64,000 bases of DNA. Origin: Arthrobacter echini. GTDB lineage: Bacteria; Actinomycetota; Actinomycetes; Actinomycetales; Micrococcaceae. The stretch covers positions 558,001-622,000 of the forward strand of contig NZ_VSLD01000001.1 in NCBI RefSeq assembly GCF_008107445.1, written 5' to 3'. This document shows, piece by piece, positions 1 through 8,662 of the stretch (positions within the stretch are counted from its first letter, which is position 1; each line of letters opens with the position of its first letter). Under the pieces are notes generated by a model, which was not told the origin of the DNA, did not search any database, and saw only the letters and a program-made list of their open reading frames with translations. Position numbers and translations under genes: made by a program.

Positions 1-1
1 C

Positions 2-1384
2 CTGGATGCGTCGGAGTCCACGCTCTCCTGGATCATCTCGGGGTACGCGCTGGCCTTCGGCCTGACGCTGATCCCTGCGGGCAGGCTCGGCGACCGCATC
101 GGCCACAAGTGGATCTACTTCTCCGGTGTCGCCCTGTTCACCGTCGCCAGCCTCGCCTGCGGCTTCGCCCAGAGCGACCTGCAGCTGGTGATCTTCCGGG
201 TCCTCCAGGGCCTGGCCGGCGGCATCTTCGTCCCGGCGGTCACGGCTTTCATCCAGTTGCTCTTCCCCGGAAGGACCCGCGGAACCGCTTTCGCGATCAT
301 GGGCGCGGTGATCGGCGTCTCCTCGGCGCTCGGGCCCATCATCGGCGGGCTCATCATCGAGGCCTTCGGGGTGGAGAATGGCTGGCGTCTGGTGTTCTTC
401 GTGAATCTGCCGGTCGGCATCATCACCTGCATCGCAGCCGCCGCCCTGCTGCCGCCCCGCGACAAGACGTTGCCCCGGGCCGCGAAGGGCCTGGACGCTA
501 TGGGCATCGCCCTGGTGTCCGCAGCCTTCGTGGCTCTCCTGGTCCCCCTGATCCAGGGCCAGGAGGACGGCTGGCCGCTGTGGACCTGGATCTCCCTTGT
601 CGGCGGAATCGTCCTGCTCGCACTCTTCGGGGCGTGGGAGGTCCATACCGACCGCAAGGGACGGGTGCCACTGGTCCCTCCGACGCTGTTCTCGCATGCA
701 TCGTTCACCGGTGGAGTCATTCTCGCCCTCGTCTACTTCGCCGCGTTCACCAGTATCTTCTTCACCATCTCGTTGCTCTGGCAGTCGGGACTGGGCTACT
801 CCGCCCTCGCCTCCGGGGCCGTGGCCATCCCGTTCGCCATCGGGAGCATCATCAGCTCCTCGCAGAGCAATCGCCTGGCCCTGAAGCTCGGCCGCAACGT
901 GCTGGTCCTCGGGACGGCCCTCGTGACGGTGGGACTCGGCTGGTCGTGGCTGATCCTGCTGACCACGGCACCGTCCGATCTGACCAACTGGCTGTTCGCC
1001 GTCCCGCTGCTGCTGGCGGGGCTCGGCAACGGCTTCTTCATCGCGCCCAATGTGCAGTTCATCGTCGCCACGGTGGACCGGCAGGACGCCGGGTCGGCCA
1101 GCGCGGTCATCTCGGCCATCCAGCGCATCGGCTCGGCAGTGGGTATCGCGATCATCGGCAGCGTGCTGTTCGGCTCACTGCCGGGTGGACGCGAGATGGC
1201 AACGGCCGCCGGGCGCGCTGCAGGCTTCACCGACGCCTCGGCTGCCGCCATGGGGGTCAGCGCGGCCTTCGCCGCCGTCGCGCTCCTGCTGGTCTTCACG
1301 CTTCCACGGCGGGTCGCGACACCGGGTCCGCCGACGCCGCCGAAGGACGACGCGCCTGCGGATCCTGCCGTCCAGGAGGCCTGA
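2..1384 (+). CDS. DHA2-family MFS drug exporter (5' truncated by window edge)
   Basis: The reading frame is open from base 2, so the N-terminus lies outside the window; 460 residues are visible. The product looks like a 14-helix drug:proton antiporter of the EmrB/QacA (DHA2) group. A loop 2-3 motif GRLGDRIGHK lies near visible residues 28-37, and the antiporter motif C core GPIIGG lies near residue 112. Hydrophobic segments alternate through the rest, ending in a short charged, proline-rich tail. DHA2 members export cationic dyes, biocides or antibiotics using the proton gradient; the substrate here cannot be read from sequence. An ABC-F ATPase follows 47 bp later but has its own promoter-like hexamer. 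A second DHA2 gene lies at 47335. Confidence 0.9.
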   Translation: MDASESTLSWIISGYALAFGLTLIPAGRLGDRIGHKWIYFSGVALFTVASLACGFAQSDLQLVIFRVLQGLAGGIFVPAVTAFIQLLFPGRTRGTAFAIMGAVIGVSSALGPIIGGLIIEAFGVENGWRLVFFVNLPVGIITCIAAAALLPPRDKTLPRAAKGLDAMGIALVSAAFVALLVPLIQGQEDGWPLWTWISLVGGIVLLALFGAWEVHTDRKGRVPLVPPTLFSHASFTGGVILALVYFAAFTSIFFTISLLWQSGLGYSALASGAVAIPFAIGSIISSSQSNRLALKLGRNVLVLGTALVTVGLGWSWLILLTTAPSDLTNWLFAVPLLLAGLGNGFFIAPNVQFIVATVDRQDAGSASAVISAIQRIGSAVGIAIIGSVLFGSLPGGREMATAAGRAAGFTDASAAAMGVSAAFAAVALLLVFTLPRRVATPGPPTPPKDDAPADPAVQEA

Positions 1385-1431
1385 CGGAAGCTCACGCCCG
1401 GCCCTGCCCCTCCGCCTCCTAGACTGGGAGC

Positions 1432-3069
1432 ATGACCGCAACCCTCGTGGCGAAGGATCTGTCCGGGGGCCCGGCGGACCGCACGCTCTTCTCGAAGCTC
1501 GATCTCACGGTGGCTCCCGGGGACGTGGTGGGCGTGGTGGGGGCCAATGGCGTCGGCAAGACGACCCTGCTGCGCCTGCTGGCGGGAGCGGACCAGCCGG
1601 TCGCCGGGACCGTCTCCACCACGCCGCCGGACGCCTTCGTGGGCTGGCTCCCGCAGGAACACGAGCGCCGCCCCGGCGAGACCGTCGCGGCTTACATAGG
1701 ACGCCGGACAGGCACGACGGCAGCCACCACCGCCATGGAGGAGGCCGCAGAGGCTCTCGGCGATGGCGGGAAGCACGCAGACAACGCGTACTCGGCTGCC
1801 CTGGAGCACTGGATGATCTCCGGCGCGGTGGACCTCGAGGACCGGATGCCCGCGGTCCTCGCGGACGTCGCCGGTGGGATCGACCCGTCGACCCCCACAA
1901 TCACCCTGTCCGGGGGCCAACTGGCCCGGGTGGCCCTTGCGGCCCTGCTGCTGAGCCGCTTCGACATCGTCCTCCTCGACGAGCCCACGAACGATCTTGA
2001 TCTCGCCGGCCTCGAACGCCTCGAATCCTTCGTGCGGGAACTGCGCGGCGGCGCGGTGCTCGTCTCCCACGACCGCGAGTTCCTGGCGCGCTGCGTCACC
2101 ACCGTCGTCGAGCTCGATCTGGCGCAGGCCAAAGTGTCCGTGTACGACGGCGGGTACGACGCGTTCCTGGAGGAGCGAGCCGTGGCGCGGCGGCATGCGC
2201 GGGAAGCCTACGAGGAGTACTCCGAGAAGCGGCAGGACCTCGTGGGACGTGCCCGAACGCAGCGCGAATGGACGTCGCAGGGCGTGCGGAACGCACTGAA
2301 GAAGAGCCCGGACAACGACAAGATCCGCCGGAAGGCGAGCGCCGAGTCCTCCGAGAAGCAGGCGCAGAAGGTGCGGCAGATGGAGTCGCGGATCGCCCGG
2401 CTCGACGAGGTTGAGGAGCCGCGCAAGGAGTGGCAGCTGAAGTTCACCATCGGGTCGGCGCCGCGCTCGAGCTCCGTGGTGGCGACCCTCAGCAGCGCCT
2501 CGGTCAGCCAGGGCCGGTTCACCCTCGGACCGGTGTCGCTCCAGCTCACTGCGGGCGAGCGCATCGGGATCATCGGTCCCAACGGAGCGGGCAAGTCGAC
2601 GCTCCTGCGCCTCCTGCTGGGTCATCAGCAGCCCGACGACGGCACGGCGGCCCTGGGATCGAGCGTGGCCGTCGGTGAGATCGACCAGGCCCGGGGTCAG
2701 CTCGCGGACGCCCTCCCCCTCAGCACGGCCTTCGAGAACCTCGTGCCCGAGCTGACGCAGGGCGAGGTACGAACGCTGCTCGCCAAGTTCGGGCTGAAGG
2801 CCGACCAGGCGCGGGCCCTCGTCGCAGCGCTCTCACCGGGCGAGCGGACCCGGGCGGGGCTCGCGCTGCTGCAGGCACGCGGCGTGAATCTCCTGGTGCT
2901 GGACGAACCCACCAACCACCTGGATCTTCCGGCGATCGAGCAGCTCGAGGACGCCCTCGAGTCCTATACGGGCGCCCTGCTCCTCGTCACGCACGACCGC
3001 AGGCTGCTCGAGAACGTCCGGCTCGACGCCCGCTGGCAGGTCGACGACGGCCGGGTCACCATCGGATAG
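1432..3069 (+). CDS. ABC-F family ATPase (ribosome-associated type)
   Basis: 545 aa with two ABC ATPase domains and no membrane segments, the layout of ABC-F proteins that act on the ribosome (translation factors or antibiotic-resistance target protectors). Walker A motifs are GANGVGKTT (37-45) and GPNGAGKST (382-390). The first signature is LSGGQ near 159, the second LSPGE. Walker B motifs read LLDEPTNDLD and VLDEPTNHLD. A charged Arg/Lys/Glu-rich linker of about 100 residues sits between the domains, as expected for the P-site tRNA-interaction motif. ATG 1432 has no ribosome-binding site but follows TAGACT (1420-1425) by six bases, so it is probably leaderless. Whether it confers resistance or is a housekeeping factor is not decidable here. 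Confidence 0.92.
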   Translation: MTATLVAKDLSGGPADRTLFSKLDLTVAPGDVVGVVGANGVGKTTLLRLLAGADQPVAGTVSTTPPDAFVGWLPQEHERRPGETVAAYIGRRTGTTAATTAMEEAAEALGDGGKHADNAYSAALEHWMISGAVDLEDRMPAVLADVAGGIDPSTPTITLSGGQLARVALAALLLSRFDIVLLDEPTNDLDLAGLERLESFVRELRGGAVLVSHDREFLARCVTTVVELDLAQAKVSVYDGGYDAFLEERAVARRHAREAYEEYSEKRQDLVGRARTQREWTSQGVRNALKKSPDNDKIRRKASAESSEKQAQKVRQMESRIARLDEVEEPRKEWQLKFTIGSAPRSSSVVATLSSASVSQGRFTLGPVSLQLTAGERIGIIGPNGAGKSTLLRLLLGHQQPDDGTAALGSSVAVGEIDQARGQLADALPLSTAFENLVPELTQGEVRTLLAKFGLKADQARALVAALSPGERTRAGLALLQARGVNLLVLDEPTNHLDLPAIEQLEDALESYTGALLLVTHDRRLLENVRLDARWQVDDGRVTIG

Positions 3070-3168
3070 GCGGAGCCCGTCCCGTGGTGACCACGGACGC
3101 CCTCGAGGATCATGGGGCCGGTGCCCGTTCGTGACACCATGAGACCCGAGGCGCGTGTCCACCGCCTC

Positions 3169-3211
3169 CCGGACGAGGGGTGCCGTACCCGGTGTGCGAC
3201 AAGACGGCCCA
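3169..3211 (+). promoter_or_regulatory. Guanidine-III (ykkC-III) riboswitch
   Basis: The segment carries the hallmark blocks of the guanidine-III class in order: CCGGACGAGG (3169-3178), GCCGTACCCGGT (3182-3193) and ACAAGACGGC (3199-3208). The last block can pair with GCCGT, and ACCCGG with CCGG, giving the compact pseudoknot known for this class. It ends directly before the ribosome-binding sequence GGGAG (3213-3217) of the exporter gene that starts at 3224, which fits control of translation initiation. In this class, guanidinium binding turns the gene on. Identification is from remembered consensus, not a covariance search. Confidence 0.9.
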
Positions 3212-3223
3212 CGGGAGTAAGTC

Positions 3224-3538
3224 ATGGCATGGATCGTCCTCGTCGTCTCGGGTGTCCTCGAAGCCGTCTGGGCCACGGCCCTCGGCAGGTCGGAGGGCTT
3301 CAGCAGGCTGGCGCCCACAGTGGTGTTCGCCATCGCCATCACCGCGAGCATGGCCGGTCTGGCCTACGCCATGCGGACGCTGCCGATCGGCACCGCCTAC
3401 GCGGTGTGGGTGGGGATCGGCGCGGCCCTCACGGTCGTGTACGCCATGGCAACGGGGACCGAACCCGCCTCGCTGCTGAAGATCGTCTTCCTCACGATGA
3501 TCGTGGGCGGCGTGATCGGCCTGAAACTGAGTACCTGA
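3224..3538 (+). CDS. gdx: Gdx-type SMR guanidinium exporter
   Basis: 104 aa, four hydrophobic segments, the usual size of small multidrug resistance (SMR) proteins, which work as dual-topology dimers in the cytoplasmic membrane. The essential glutamate of helix 1 is E13 (GVLEAVWA). The sequence LPIGTAYAVW in helix 3 and the ending VIGLKLST resemble the Gdx/SugE branch rather than EmrE. Gdx proteins exchange guanidinium for two protons. The guanidine-III riboswitch directly upstream (3169-3211) makes the guanidinium assignment strong. ATG 3224 is set by GGGAG six bases upstream. The gene is followed by an independent alcohol dehydrogenase with its own promoter-like sequence. Confidence 0.93.
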   Translation: MAWIVLVVSGVLEAVWATALGRSEGFSRLAPTVVFAIAITASMAGLAYAMRTLPIGTAYAVWVGIGAALTVVYAMATGTEPASLLKIVFLTMIVGGVIGLKLST

Positions 3539-3623
3539 GGCGCATTCGCGGAACGGGTCCGGACGCCGCCGATCCTCCACGCCTAGACTGGCCCCCACCA
3601 CGACTCCACCACGAGGGGATGCC

Positions 3624-4757
3624 ATGAGCCCGATGATGCGCGCCGCAGTGCTCCGTACCAACGACCGGACCGCGCCGTACGCGGAGAGCACCCCGCTGGG
3701 GATCGAGCAGCTTCCCGTGCCGGAGCCCCGTGCGGGCGAGCTCCTGGTGCGCATCGAACGGGCCAGCCTCTGCCACTCGGACCTCTCGGTCATCAACGGC
3801 TCCCGCCTCCGCCCCCTTCCCATGGCACTGGGCCACGAGGCCACCGGCGTCGTCGAGACGGTGGGCGACGGCGTGGAGGACGTCCGGGTGGGCGATCACG
3901 TGGTCCTCGTCTTCGTCCCGGCCTGCGGCTCCTGCCGCGCCTGCTCGGCGGGTCGACCTGCCCTGTGCTACCGCGGCGCGGAATCCAACGGGAGCGGCGA
4001 TCTCCTCCACGGCCCGGCACTGCTGCAGACAGGCGGCGGCGAGCGCATCAATCATCACCTCGGCGTCTCCGCCTTCGCCGAGCATGCCGTGGTGGCGCGC
4101 GAATCGGCCGTGGTGATCGACGACGACGTCCCGTTCGACATCGCCGCCATGTTCGGGTGCGCCGCACTGACCGGCATCGGCGCGGTGCTGAACACGGCCG
4201 CCGTGCAGGAGGGACAATCCGTGGTGGTCTTCGGCCTCGGCGCGGTGGGGCTGATGGCGGTCATGGCCGCCGCGCAGATCCCCGGGACCACGGTGATCGC
4301 CATCGACCCCCTCGCGTCCAAGCAGGAACTCGGCCTGCAGTGCGGCGCGCAGCACGCCGGCTCACCCGACGACGCCGCGGAGCTGGTGCGCCGGGCGACC
4401 GACGGCGGGGCCGACGTCGTCATCGAAGCCGTGGGCAGTGCCCGTGTCATGGAGGCGGGCCTGGAGCTGCTCGCCCGCGGCGGTGCCCTCGTGTCCGTCG
4501 GCCTGCCCCACCCGGACCAGGAGCTCATCACGGCCGCGCTGCAGTTCGCGGGTACGGGCCGGCGGCTGCTCGGCTCCTACATGGGCGACGCCGTCCCTGA
4601 ACGGGACATCCCCCTCTACCTGGAGCTGTGGCGGGACGGGCGGCTTCCCGTGGAGCTGCTCCACACCGACACCCGGCCGCTCGGTGATCTCAACGAGAGC
4701 CTCGACGCGCTCGCGGAGGGACGCGTGGTCCGGAGGATCTTCACCCTGGACGATTAG
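3624..4757 (+). CDS. Zinc-dependent alcohol dehydrogenase (MDR superfamily)
   Basis: 377 aa cytosolic medium-chain dehydrogenase. Catalytic zinc ligands are C50, the GHE at 70-72 (H71) and C179. Structural zinc cysteines are C101, C104, C107 and C115 in the loop after the GroES-like domain. The dinucleotide fold begins with GLGAVG at 204-209, followed by an acidic residue in the AIDPLAS strand, favouring NAD. The layout matches class III-like alcohol/formaldehyde or aryl-alcohol dehydrogenases; the alcohol is unknown. Start ATG 3624 has GAGGGG about seven bases upstream and a TAGACT -10 candidate at 3584-3589, leaving a short leader. The next gene, an aldo/keto reductase, is 69 bp downstream with its own ribosome-binding site; a shared transcript is possible. 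Confidence 0.9.
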   Translation: MSPMMRAAVLRTNDRTAPYAESTPLGIEQLPVPEPRAGELLVRIERASLCHSDLSVINGSRLRPLPMALGHEATGVVETVGDGVEDVRVGDHVVLVFVPACGSCRACSAGRPALCYRGAESNGSGDLLHGPALLQTGGGERINHHLGVSAFAEHAVVARESAVVIDDDVPFDIAAMFGCAALTGIGAVLNTAAVQEGQSVVVFGLGAVGLMAVMAAAQIPGTTVIAIDPLASKQELGLQCGAQHAGSPDDAAELVRRATDGGADVVIEAVGSARVMEAGLELLARGGALVSVGLPHPDQELITAALQFAGTGRRLLGSYMGDAVPERDIPLYLELWRDGRLPVELLHTDTRPLGDLNESLDALAEGRVVRRIFTLDD

Positions 4758-4826
4758 ATCGGCACTCGCGATGCGCGCTCGACGGTGTCTACGATGGTCC
4801 GCACGTCTATCCGAAGGAGAAAGACC

Positions 4827-5690
4827 ATGCAGCAACGCTCACTGGGAGGAACCCGGGTCAGCGCCATCGGCCTGGGCGGGATGCCCATGTCGATCGAGGG
4901 GCGGCCCGACGAGGACCGTTCCATCCGTACCATCCACGCCGCGCTCGACGCCGGGATCACCCTCATCGACACCGCTGATGCGTATCACCGCGATGCCGGC
5001 GAGGTGGGCCACAACGAAGTGCTCATCGCGAAGGCCCTGAAGAGCTACGGTTCCGACGCCTCCGGTGTGCTCGTCGCCACGAAGGGCGGTGCGCAGCGCC
5101 CAGGTGATGGTTCCTGGACCCTGAACGGCCACCCCGACTACCTCAAGGACGCGGCGAAGGCCTCACTGCAGCGGCTCGGCGGCGACGCTATCGGTCTCTA
5201 CCAGTACCACCGGCCCGACCCGGACGTGCCCTACGAGGACTCGATCGGTGCGCTCAAGGACCTGCTCGACGAGGGCGTGATCCGCATGGCGGGTATCTCG
5301 AACGCCACCGTGCATCAGATCAGGAAGGCGAACGAGATCCTGGACGGCGGCCTGGCCTCGGTGCAGAACCAGTTCTCCCCGGCGTTCCGGTCGAGCCAGG
5401 ACGAGCTGGACTACTGCGGCGAGAACGGGATCGCCTTCCTGCCGTGGAGTCCGCTGGGCGGCATCAAGAAGGCCGGAGACCTCGGGGAGAACTTCGCGCC
5501 GTTCCAGGACGTGGCGAACAGGCACGGCGTGAGCCCGCACCAGGTCTGCCTGGCCTGGGAGCTCGCGCTCGCCCCGACCGTCATCCCGATTCCGGGCTCC
5601 TCCCGGCCCGAGAGCATCCAGGACTCGGCGCAGGCCACCGAACTGGAGCTCTCCAGCGAGGAGATCGAGGTCCTCTCCCGCACGGAGTAG
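4827..5690 (+). CDS. Aldo/keto reductase
   Basis: 287 aa, a (beta/alpha)8-barrel NADPH-dependent carbonyl reductase. The catalytic tetrad is visible: D48, Y53, K86 and H128 (motifs DTADAY, ATKGG, YQYHRPD). Near the C-terminus, PIPGSSRPES supplies the phosphate-binding loop for NADP. The start at 4827 is preferred over an in-frame ATG 42 bp upstream because AAGGAG lies eight bases before it and conserved sequence begins at QQRSLGG. The gene converges on the cyclase at 5716 with only 25 bp between. Substrate cannot be inferred; the family reduces aldehydes, ketones or quinones. It may share a transcript with the preceding alcohol dehydrogenase. Confidence 0.9.
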   Translation: MQQRSLGGTRVSAIGLGGMPMSIEGRPDEDRSIRTIHAALDAGITLIDTADAYHRDAGEVGHNEVLIAKALKSYGSDASGVLVATKGGAQRPGDGSWTLNGHPDYLKDAAKASLQRLGGDAIGLYQYHRPDPDVPYEDSIGALKDLLDEGVIRMAGISNATVHQIRKANEILDGGLASVQNQFSPAFRSSQDELDYCGENGIAFLPWSPLGGIKKAGDLGENFAPFQDVANRHGVSPHQVCLAWELALAPTVIPIPGSSRPESIQDSAQATELELSSEEIEVLSRTE

Positions 5691-5715
5691 CGCCGCGCGA
5701 GCCCGGCCCAGCACC

Positions 5716-6378
5716 CTAGCGGGCGGGCAGCACGTCCAGTTCGAGGGCGACGGCGCGCACCGGTGCACCGTCGCCCCCGACGAGCGGAAGCGGGAGGACG
5801 GAGACCAGCGGATCGTCCCACGTGACCGCGGCCAGATTGGTCAGGTTCTCCACGATCACACCCCCTGCCCCGAGGAAGATCGCGTGGAACGGCAACTGCC
5901 CGTCGTTGTCGAGGGTGGGGTCCGGGTTCAGGCTGTCCACTCCCATCACCGTCACCCCCGCCTCGAGGAGCCGGGTGGCGATCTCCGGCGCCAGGACCGG
6001 GTGCTCGAGATAGCGCCGGTCGCCGAAGTGCTCCGACCAGCCGGTGCGGAACAGCACCATGGCGATCCCCTCCAGCCGCTCCAGCCGGGACTCGACCGCT
6101 GCCCAGGGGACGACGTCGTGCGCTCCCACCTGCGCGCAGTCCACGATGCGCGCCGTACCCACGAGGCGGCGGAGATCAATGGCGTCCACGGGCTCGCCGT
6201 CGACGATCGAATGGAGTGGGGCATCGAGGTGCGTGCCCGTGTGGGAGCCGGCGTGGAGCTCGGCCACCTGATAGCCGTCCTCGACCACCGTCGCCACGGT
6301 GGTCACCGTGACAGCAGGATCACCCGGGAACACCTGCATGCCGGTGTGGATCGGCTGGGACAGATCAACGATGCGCAT
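5716..6378 (-). CDS. Cyclase family protein (kynurenine formamidase/isatin hydrolase fold)
   Basis: 220 aa metal-dependent amidohydrolase of the cyclase family. The metal-binding signature HTGTHLDAPLH lies at residues 46-56, matching the family pattern HxGTHxDxPxH. The protein starts MRIVDLSQPI, typical for the family, and has a later conserved GVDSLNPD stretch. Family members hydrolyse N-formylkynurenine, isatin or cyclic amides. Its ATG lies inside the end of the upstream permease gene (14-bp overlap, 6365-6378), so the two are translationally coupled. This suggests that the permease imports the ring compound or amide that this enzyme opens; that link is inference. Specificity is not determined. 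Confidence 0.85.
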   Translation of the reverse strand: MRIVDLSQPIHTGMQVFPGDPAVTVTTVATVVEDGYQVAELHAGSHTGTHLDAPLHSIVDGEPVDAIDLRRLVGTARIVDCAQVGAHDVVPWAAVESRLERLEGIAMVLFRTGWSEHFGDRRYLEHPVLAPEIATRLLEAGVTVMGVDSLNPDPTLDNDGQLPFHAIFLGAGGVIVENLTNLAAVTWDDPLVSVLPLPLVGGDGAPVRAVALELDVLPAR

Positions 6379-7792
6379 GGTCCGCCGCCACCTCCGGTTC
6401 GTCCAGCAGATGCGTGTGCTTCCTGGCGGTGCGATCGATGCGGCCGGTGGCAGCGGCCCAGCCCAGGTAGAGCAGCGCCGAGAGGACGAAGGTGGGGATC
6501 GTCGCTCCGATGGGGCTGGGCACGGTGTACGTGAGGAACAGCGAGGTCCCCGCGCCGACCAGCCACACGAGGACGGCGGCGATGTTGACACCGCCCGTGA
6601 ACCAGTACGCACCGCCGCGACCGCGGAGGATGTCGCTGTTGTAGTGGCGGGACCGCACCAGGTAGTAGTCCACGAGCATGACCGCGAAGACCGGGATGAA
6701 CAGAGCTCCGACCACGGTGAGGAAGGCCGCGAATCGGTCGAGCAGTGCGAGCCAGGTTGCCCCGAGGATGGAGACGGCACCGAGCACGAGCGCGGTGGGA
6801 AGGAACGTGACGCGGCGCGAGGTTACCATGTTCACCACGGAGGACACCATGCCGTAGACCACCATCGTGTTGGTGGCCATCACGGACAGGAAGATCACGA
6901 CGGCGAGCGGAGCGCCGAAGATCGCGACGATGACGGTGGGATCGAACGCGACCGCGTCGCCGCCATCGAGCACCACGAAACCGATGGCGGTGGCTCCGAG
7001 GACCATCGCAAGCACCGTGGACAGCACGTAGCCCACACCGGAGCCGATCATGCCGGCGGCCTGCGTGCGGGCCAGGCGGTTGAACTCCGCCGAGAGCACG
7101 GTCCAGGAAATGGCGGTGGCGATCACGACGTCGAGGACGACGGCGGGGGTCCACCCGGCGGCGGTGTCCTGCGGGATCGCAGCGAACTCGGCGGGGCTGT
7201 AGGCGAGGAAGGCCGTGATGAAGATGTACGCCATGAAGACGAGGATCACGAGGGCCAGCCAGGGCTCCACGCGCTCGATGCCGGCATGGCCGAAGATCGC
7301 GAGGCACACCACCAGCAGCTGGCAGAGCACCGAGAAGAGGACAGGGCTGGAGAAGCCCGTCATCTCCTCGACCACGAAGTTCACCGTGACGCCGGCGAGC
7401 ATCGCCTGCACCCAGCTCCAGCCCATGAGTGTGACGAGATTGGCGGCGACGGGCAGGAAGGATCCGCGGAGACCGAACGATCCCTTCGTGAGGGACATCG
7501 TGGCGAGCCCGGTCCGGGTGCCCATGTTGCCCACCAGGACCAGCACGGAGCCGCCGATCAGTGTGCCGAGCACGATCATGGCGACGGCCATGGGCCAGGT
7601 CACGCCCGGGACGAAGAGGGTGCCGGTGAGGAGTGTGGTGACCACCAGATTCGCCGCGAGCCAGATCATGCCCATGCGTCCGGTGCCGAGCGTGCCCCGG
7701 AGTGGCCCGTAGCCATCGGAGTGGGTGTCGAGCTGATCGGCCAGTCGGCGGTAGGCGGACCTGCCGGGTGTCCGGGCGTGTTCCTGGGTCAT
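6365..7792 (-). CDS. NCS1-family nucleobase/hydantoin-type permease
   Basis: 475 aa, about twelve hydrophobic segments, with the charged N-terminal region (YRRLADQLDTH) and the membrane sequence ending DYYLVRSR that are characteristic of purine-cytosine/NCS1 permeases. These use a sodium or proton gradient to import cytosine, purines, allantoin, hydantoins or thiamine. The start at 7792 (MTQEH) is chosen because conserved sequence begins shortly after it; the frame remains open upstream but that part is not family-like. GAACGAGAGCC just upstream gives a weak ribosome-binding site. It is the first gene of a two-gene operon with the overlapping cyclase, which points to a cyclic amide or N-heterocycle as cargo. 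Confidence 0.87.
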   Translation of the reverse strand: MTQEHARTPGRSAYRRLADQLDTHSDGYGPLRGTLGTGRMGMIWLAANLVVTTLLTGTLFVPGVTWPMAVAMIVLGTLIGGSVLVLVGNMGTRTGLATMSLTKGSFGLRGSFLPVAANLVTLMGWSWVQAMLAGVTVNFVVEEMTGFSSPVLFSVLCQLLVVCLAIFGHAGIERVEPWLALVILVFMAYIFITAFLAYSPAEFAAIPQDTAAGWTPAVVLDVVIATAISWTVLSAEFNRLARTQAAGMIGSGVGYVLSTVLAMVLGATAIGFVVLDGGDAVAFDPTVIVAIFGAPLAVVIFLSVMATNTMVVYGMVSSVVNMVTSRRVTFLPTALVLGAVSILGATWLALLDRFAAFLTVVGALFIPVFAVMLVDYYLVRSRHYNSDILRGRGGAYWFTGGVNIAAVLVWLVGAGTSLFLTYTVPSPIGATIPTFVLSALLYLGWAAATGRIDRTARKHTHLLDEPEVAADHAHR

Positions 7793-7941
7793 GAGGCTCT
7801 CGTTCCTGCGGTGTTGTCTCCAAGTGAACTTTTGTTGCTTCCCGAGTCTGTGTGACCGGCGCAACGTTGTCAACGGCGCATCCATTCCAGTCCGGTCACG
7901 GAAGCCGGGGCACCGCGCGTCGGCGTTGCTAGGGTGACGAC

Positions 7942-8640
7942 ATGACTTCAACCCCTGTCGCCCTGATCACCGGCGCCTCCCGAGGCATCGGGCGCGCCAT
8001 CGCCGACGACCTCGCCGCCACCCACCACCTGCTGCTCGGCGGACGCGACCGGACTGCGCTGACGGAACTGGCGTCGTCGTATCCCTCGGCCGAGCCGTTC
8101 GTGGCGGAACTGCGCGACGCCGGACAGGTGGCAGCGGCGGTCTCCGGGATCGATCGGCTCGACGTCCTGATCCACTCCGCCGGGATCCTGCGCATGGGCC
8201 CGGTCGCGGAACTGACCGACGACGCCTGGCGGGAGAGCTTCGAGGTGAATCTGTTCGCCGTCGCGGCCCTGACTCGTGCACTGCTGCCGGTCCTGCGTGC
8301 GGCCGGAGGGCAGGTTGTCACCATCAACAGCGGCTCGGGCTACACCTCCGGCGCGAGTTCGGCGATCTATAGCGGAACGAAGTTCGCGCTGCGCGCCTTC
8401 ACCGATGCACTGCGCGAGGAGGAGCGGCAGCACGGTGTGCGGGTCAGCTCCATCCATCCGGGCCGGGTGGCCACCGACATGCAGGAGGAGCTGCATGCGT
8501 GGGAGGGCAAGGAGTACAGCGCCGAAGCGTGGATCCAGCCCGACCAGGTGGCCAAGGCGGTACGGCTGGCCGTCGACACCACACGGGAATCGGCCATCGA
8601 GACGCTGAGCATCCGGCCCTCGGGCATCTCGCTCCGCTGA
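7942..8640 (+). CDS. Short-chain dehydrogenase/reductase
   Basis: 232 aa Rossmann-fold oxidoreductase. The nucleotide-binding motif TGASRGIG is at 10-17, the NAG-equivalent reads HSAG at 78-81, and the catalytic residues are S130, Y143 and K147 (YSGTK). An R36 in GGRDR after beta-strand 2 favours NADPH. There is no signal peptide, so it is cytosolic. ATG 7942 follows TAGGGT (7930-7935) by six bases with no ribosome-binding site, suggesting leaderless transcription divergent from the permease operon. It converges on the DUF2071 gene 22 bp later. The substrate is unknown; such single-gene SDRs reduce varied carbonyls. Confidence 0.9.
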   Translation: MTSTPVALITGASRGIGRAIADDLAATHHLLLGGRDRTALTELASSYPSAEPFVAELRDAGQVAAAVSGIDRLDVLIHSAGILRMGPVAELTDDAWRESFEVNLFAVAALTRALLPVLRAAGGQVVTINSGSGYTSGASSAIYSGTKFALRAFTDALREEERQHGVRVSSIHPGRVATDMQEELHAWEGKEYSAEAWIQPDQVAKAVRLAVDTTRESAIETLSIRPSGISLR

Positions 8641-8662
8641 CCCACGCGGTCCGCCGACCCAC

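Noticed and set aside
6299-7855. Long plus-strand ORF (518 codons) rich in Glu, His, Asp and Gly
   Set aside because: It is antisense to the NCS1 permease, which has recognisable domains, helices and a start; the composition of this ORF is what an opposite frame of high-GC membrane-protein DNA yields.
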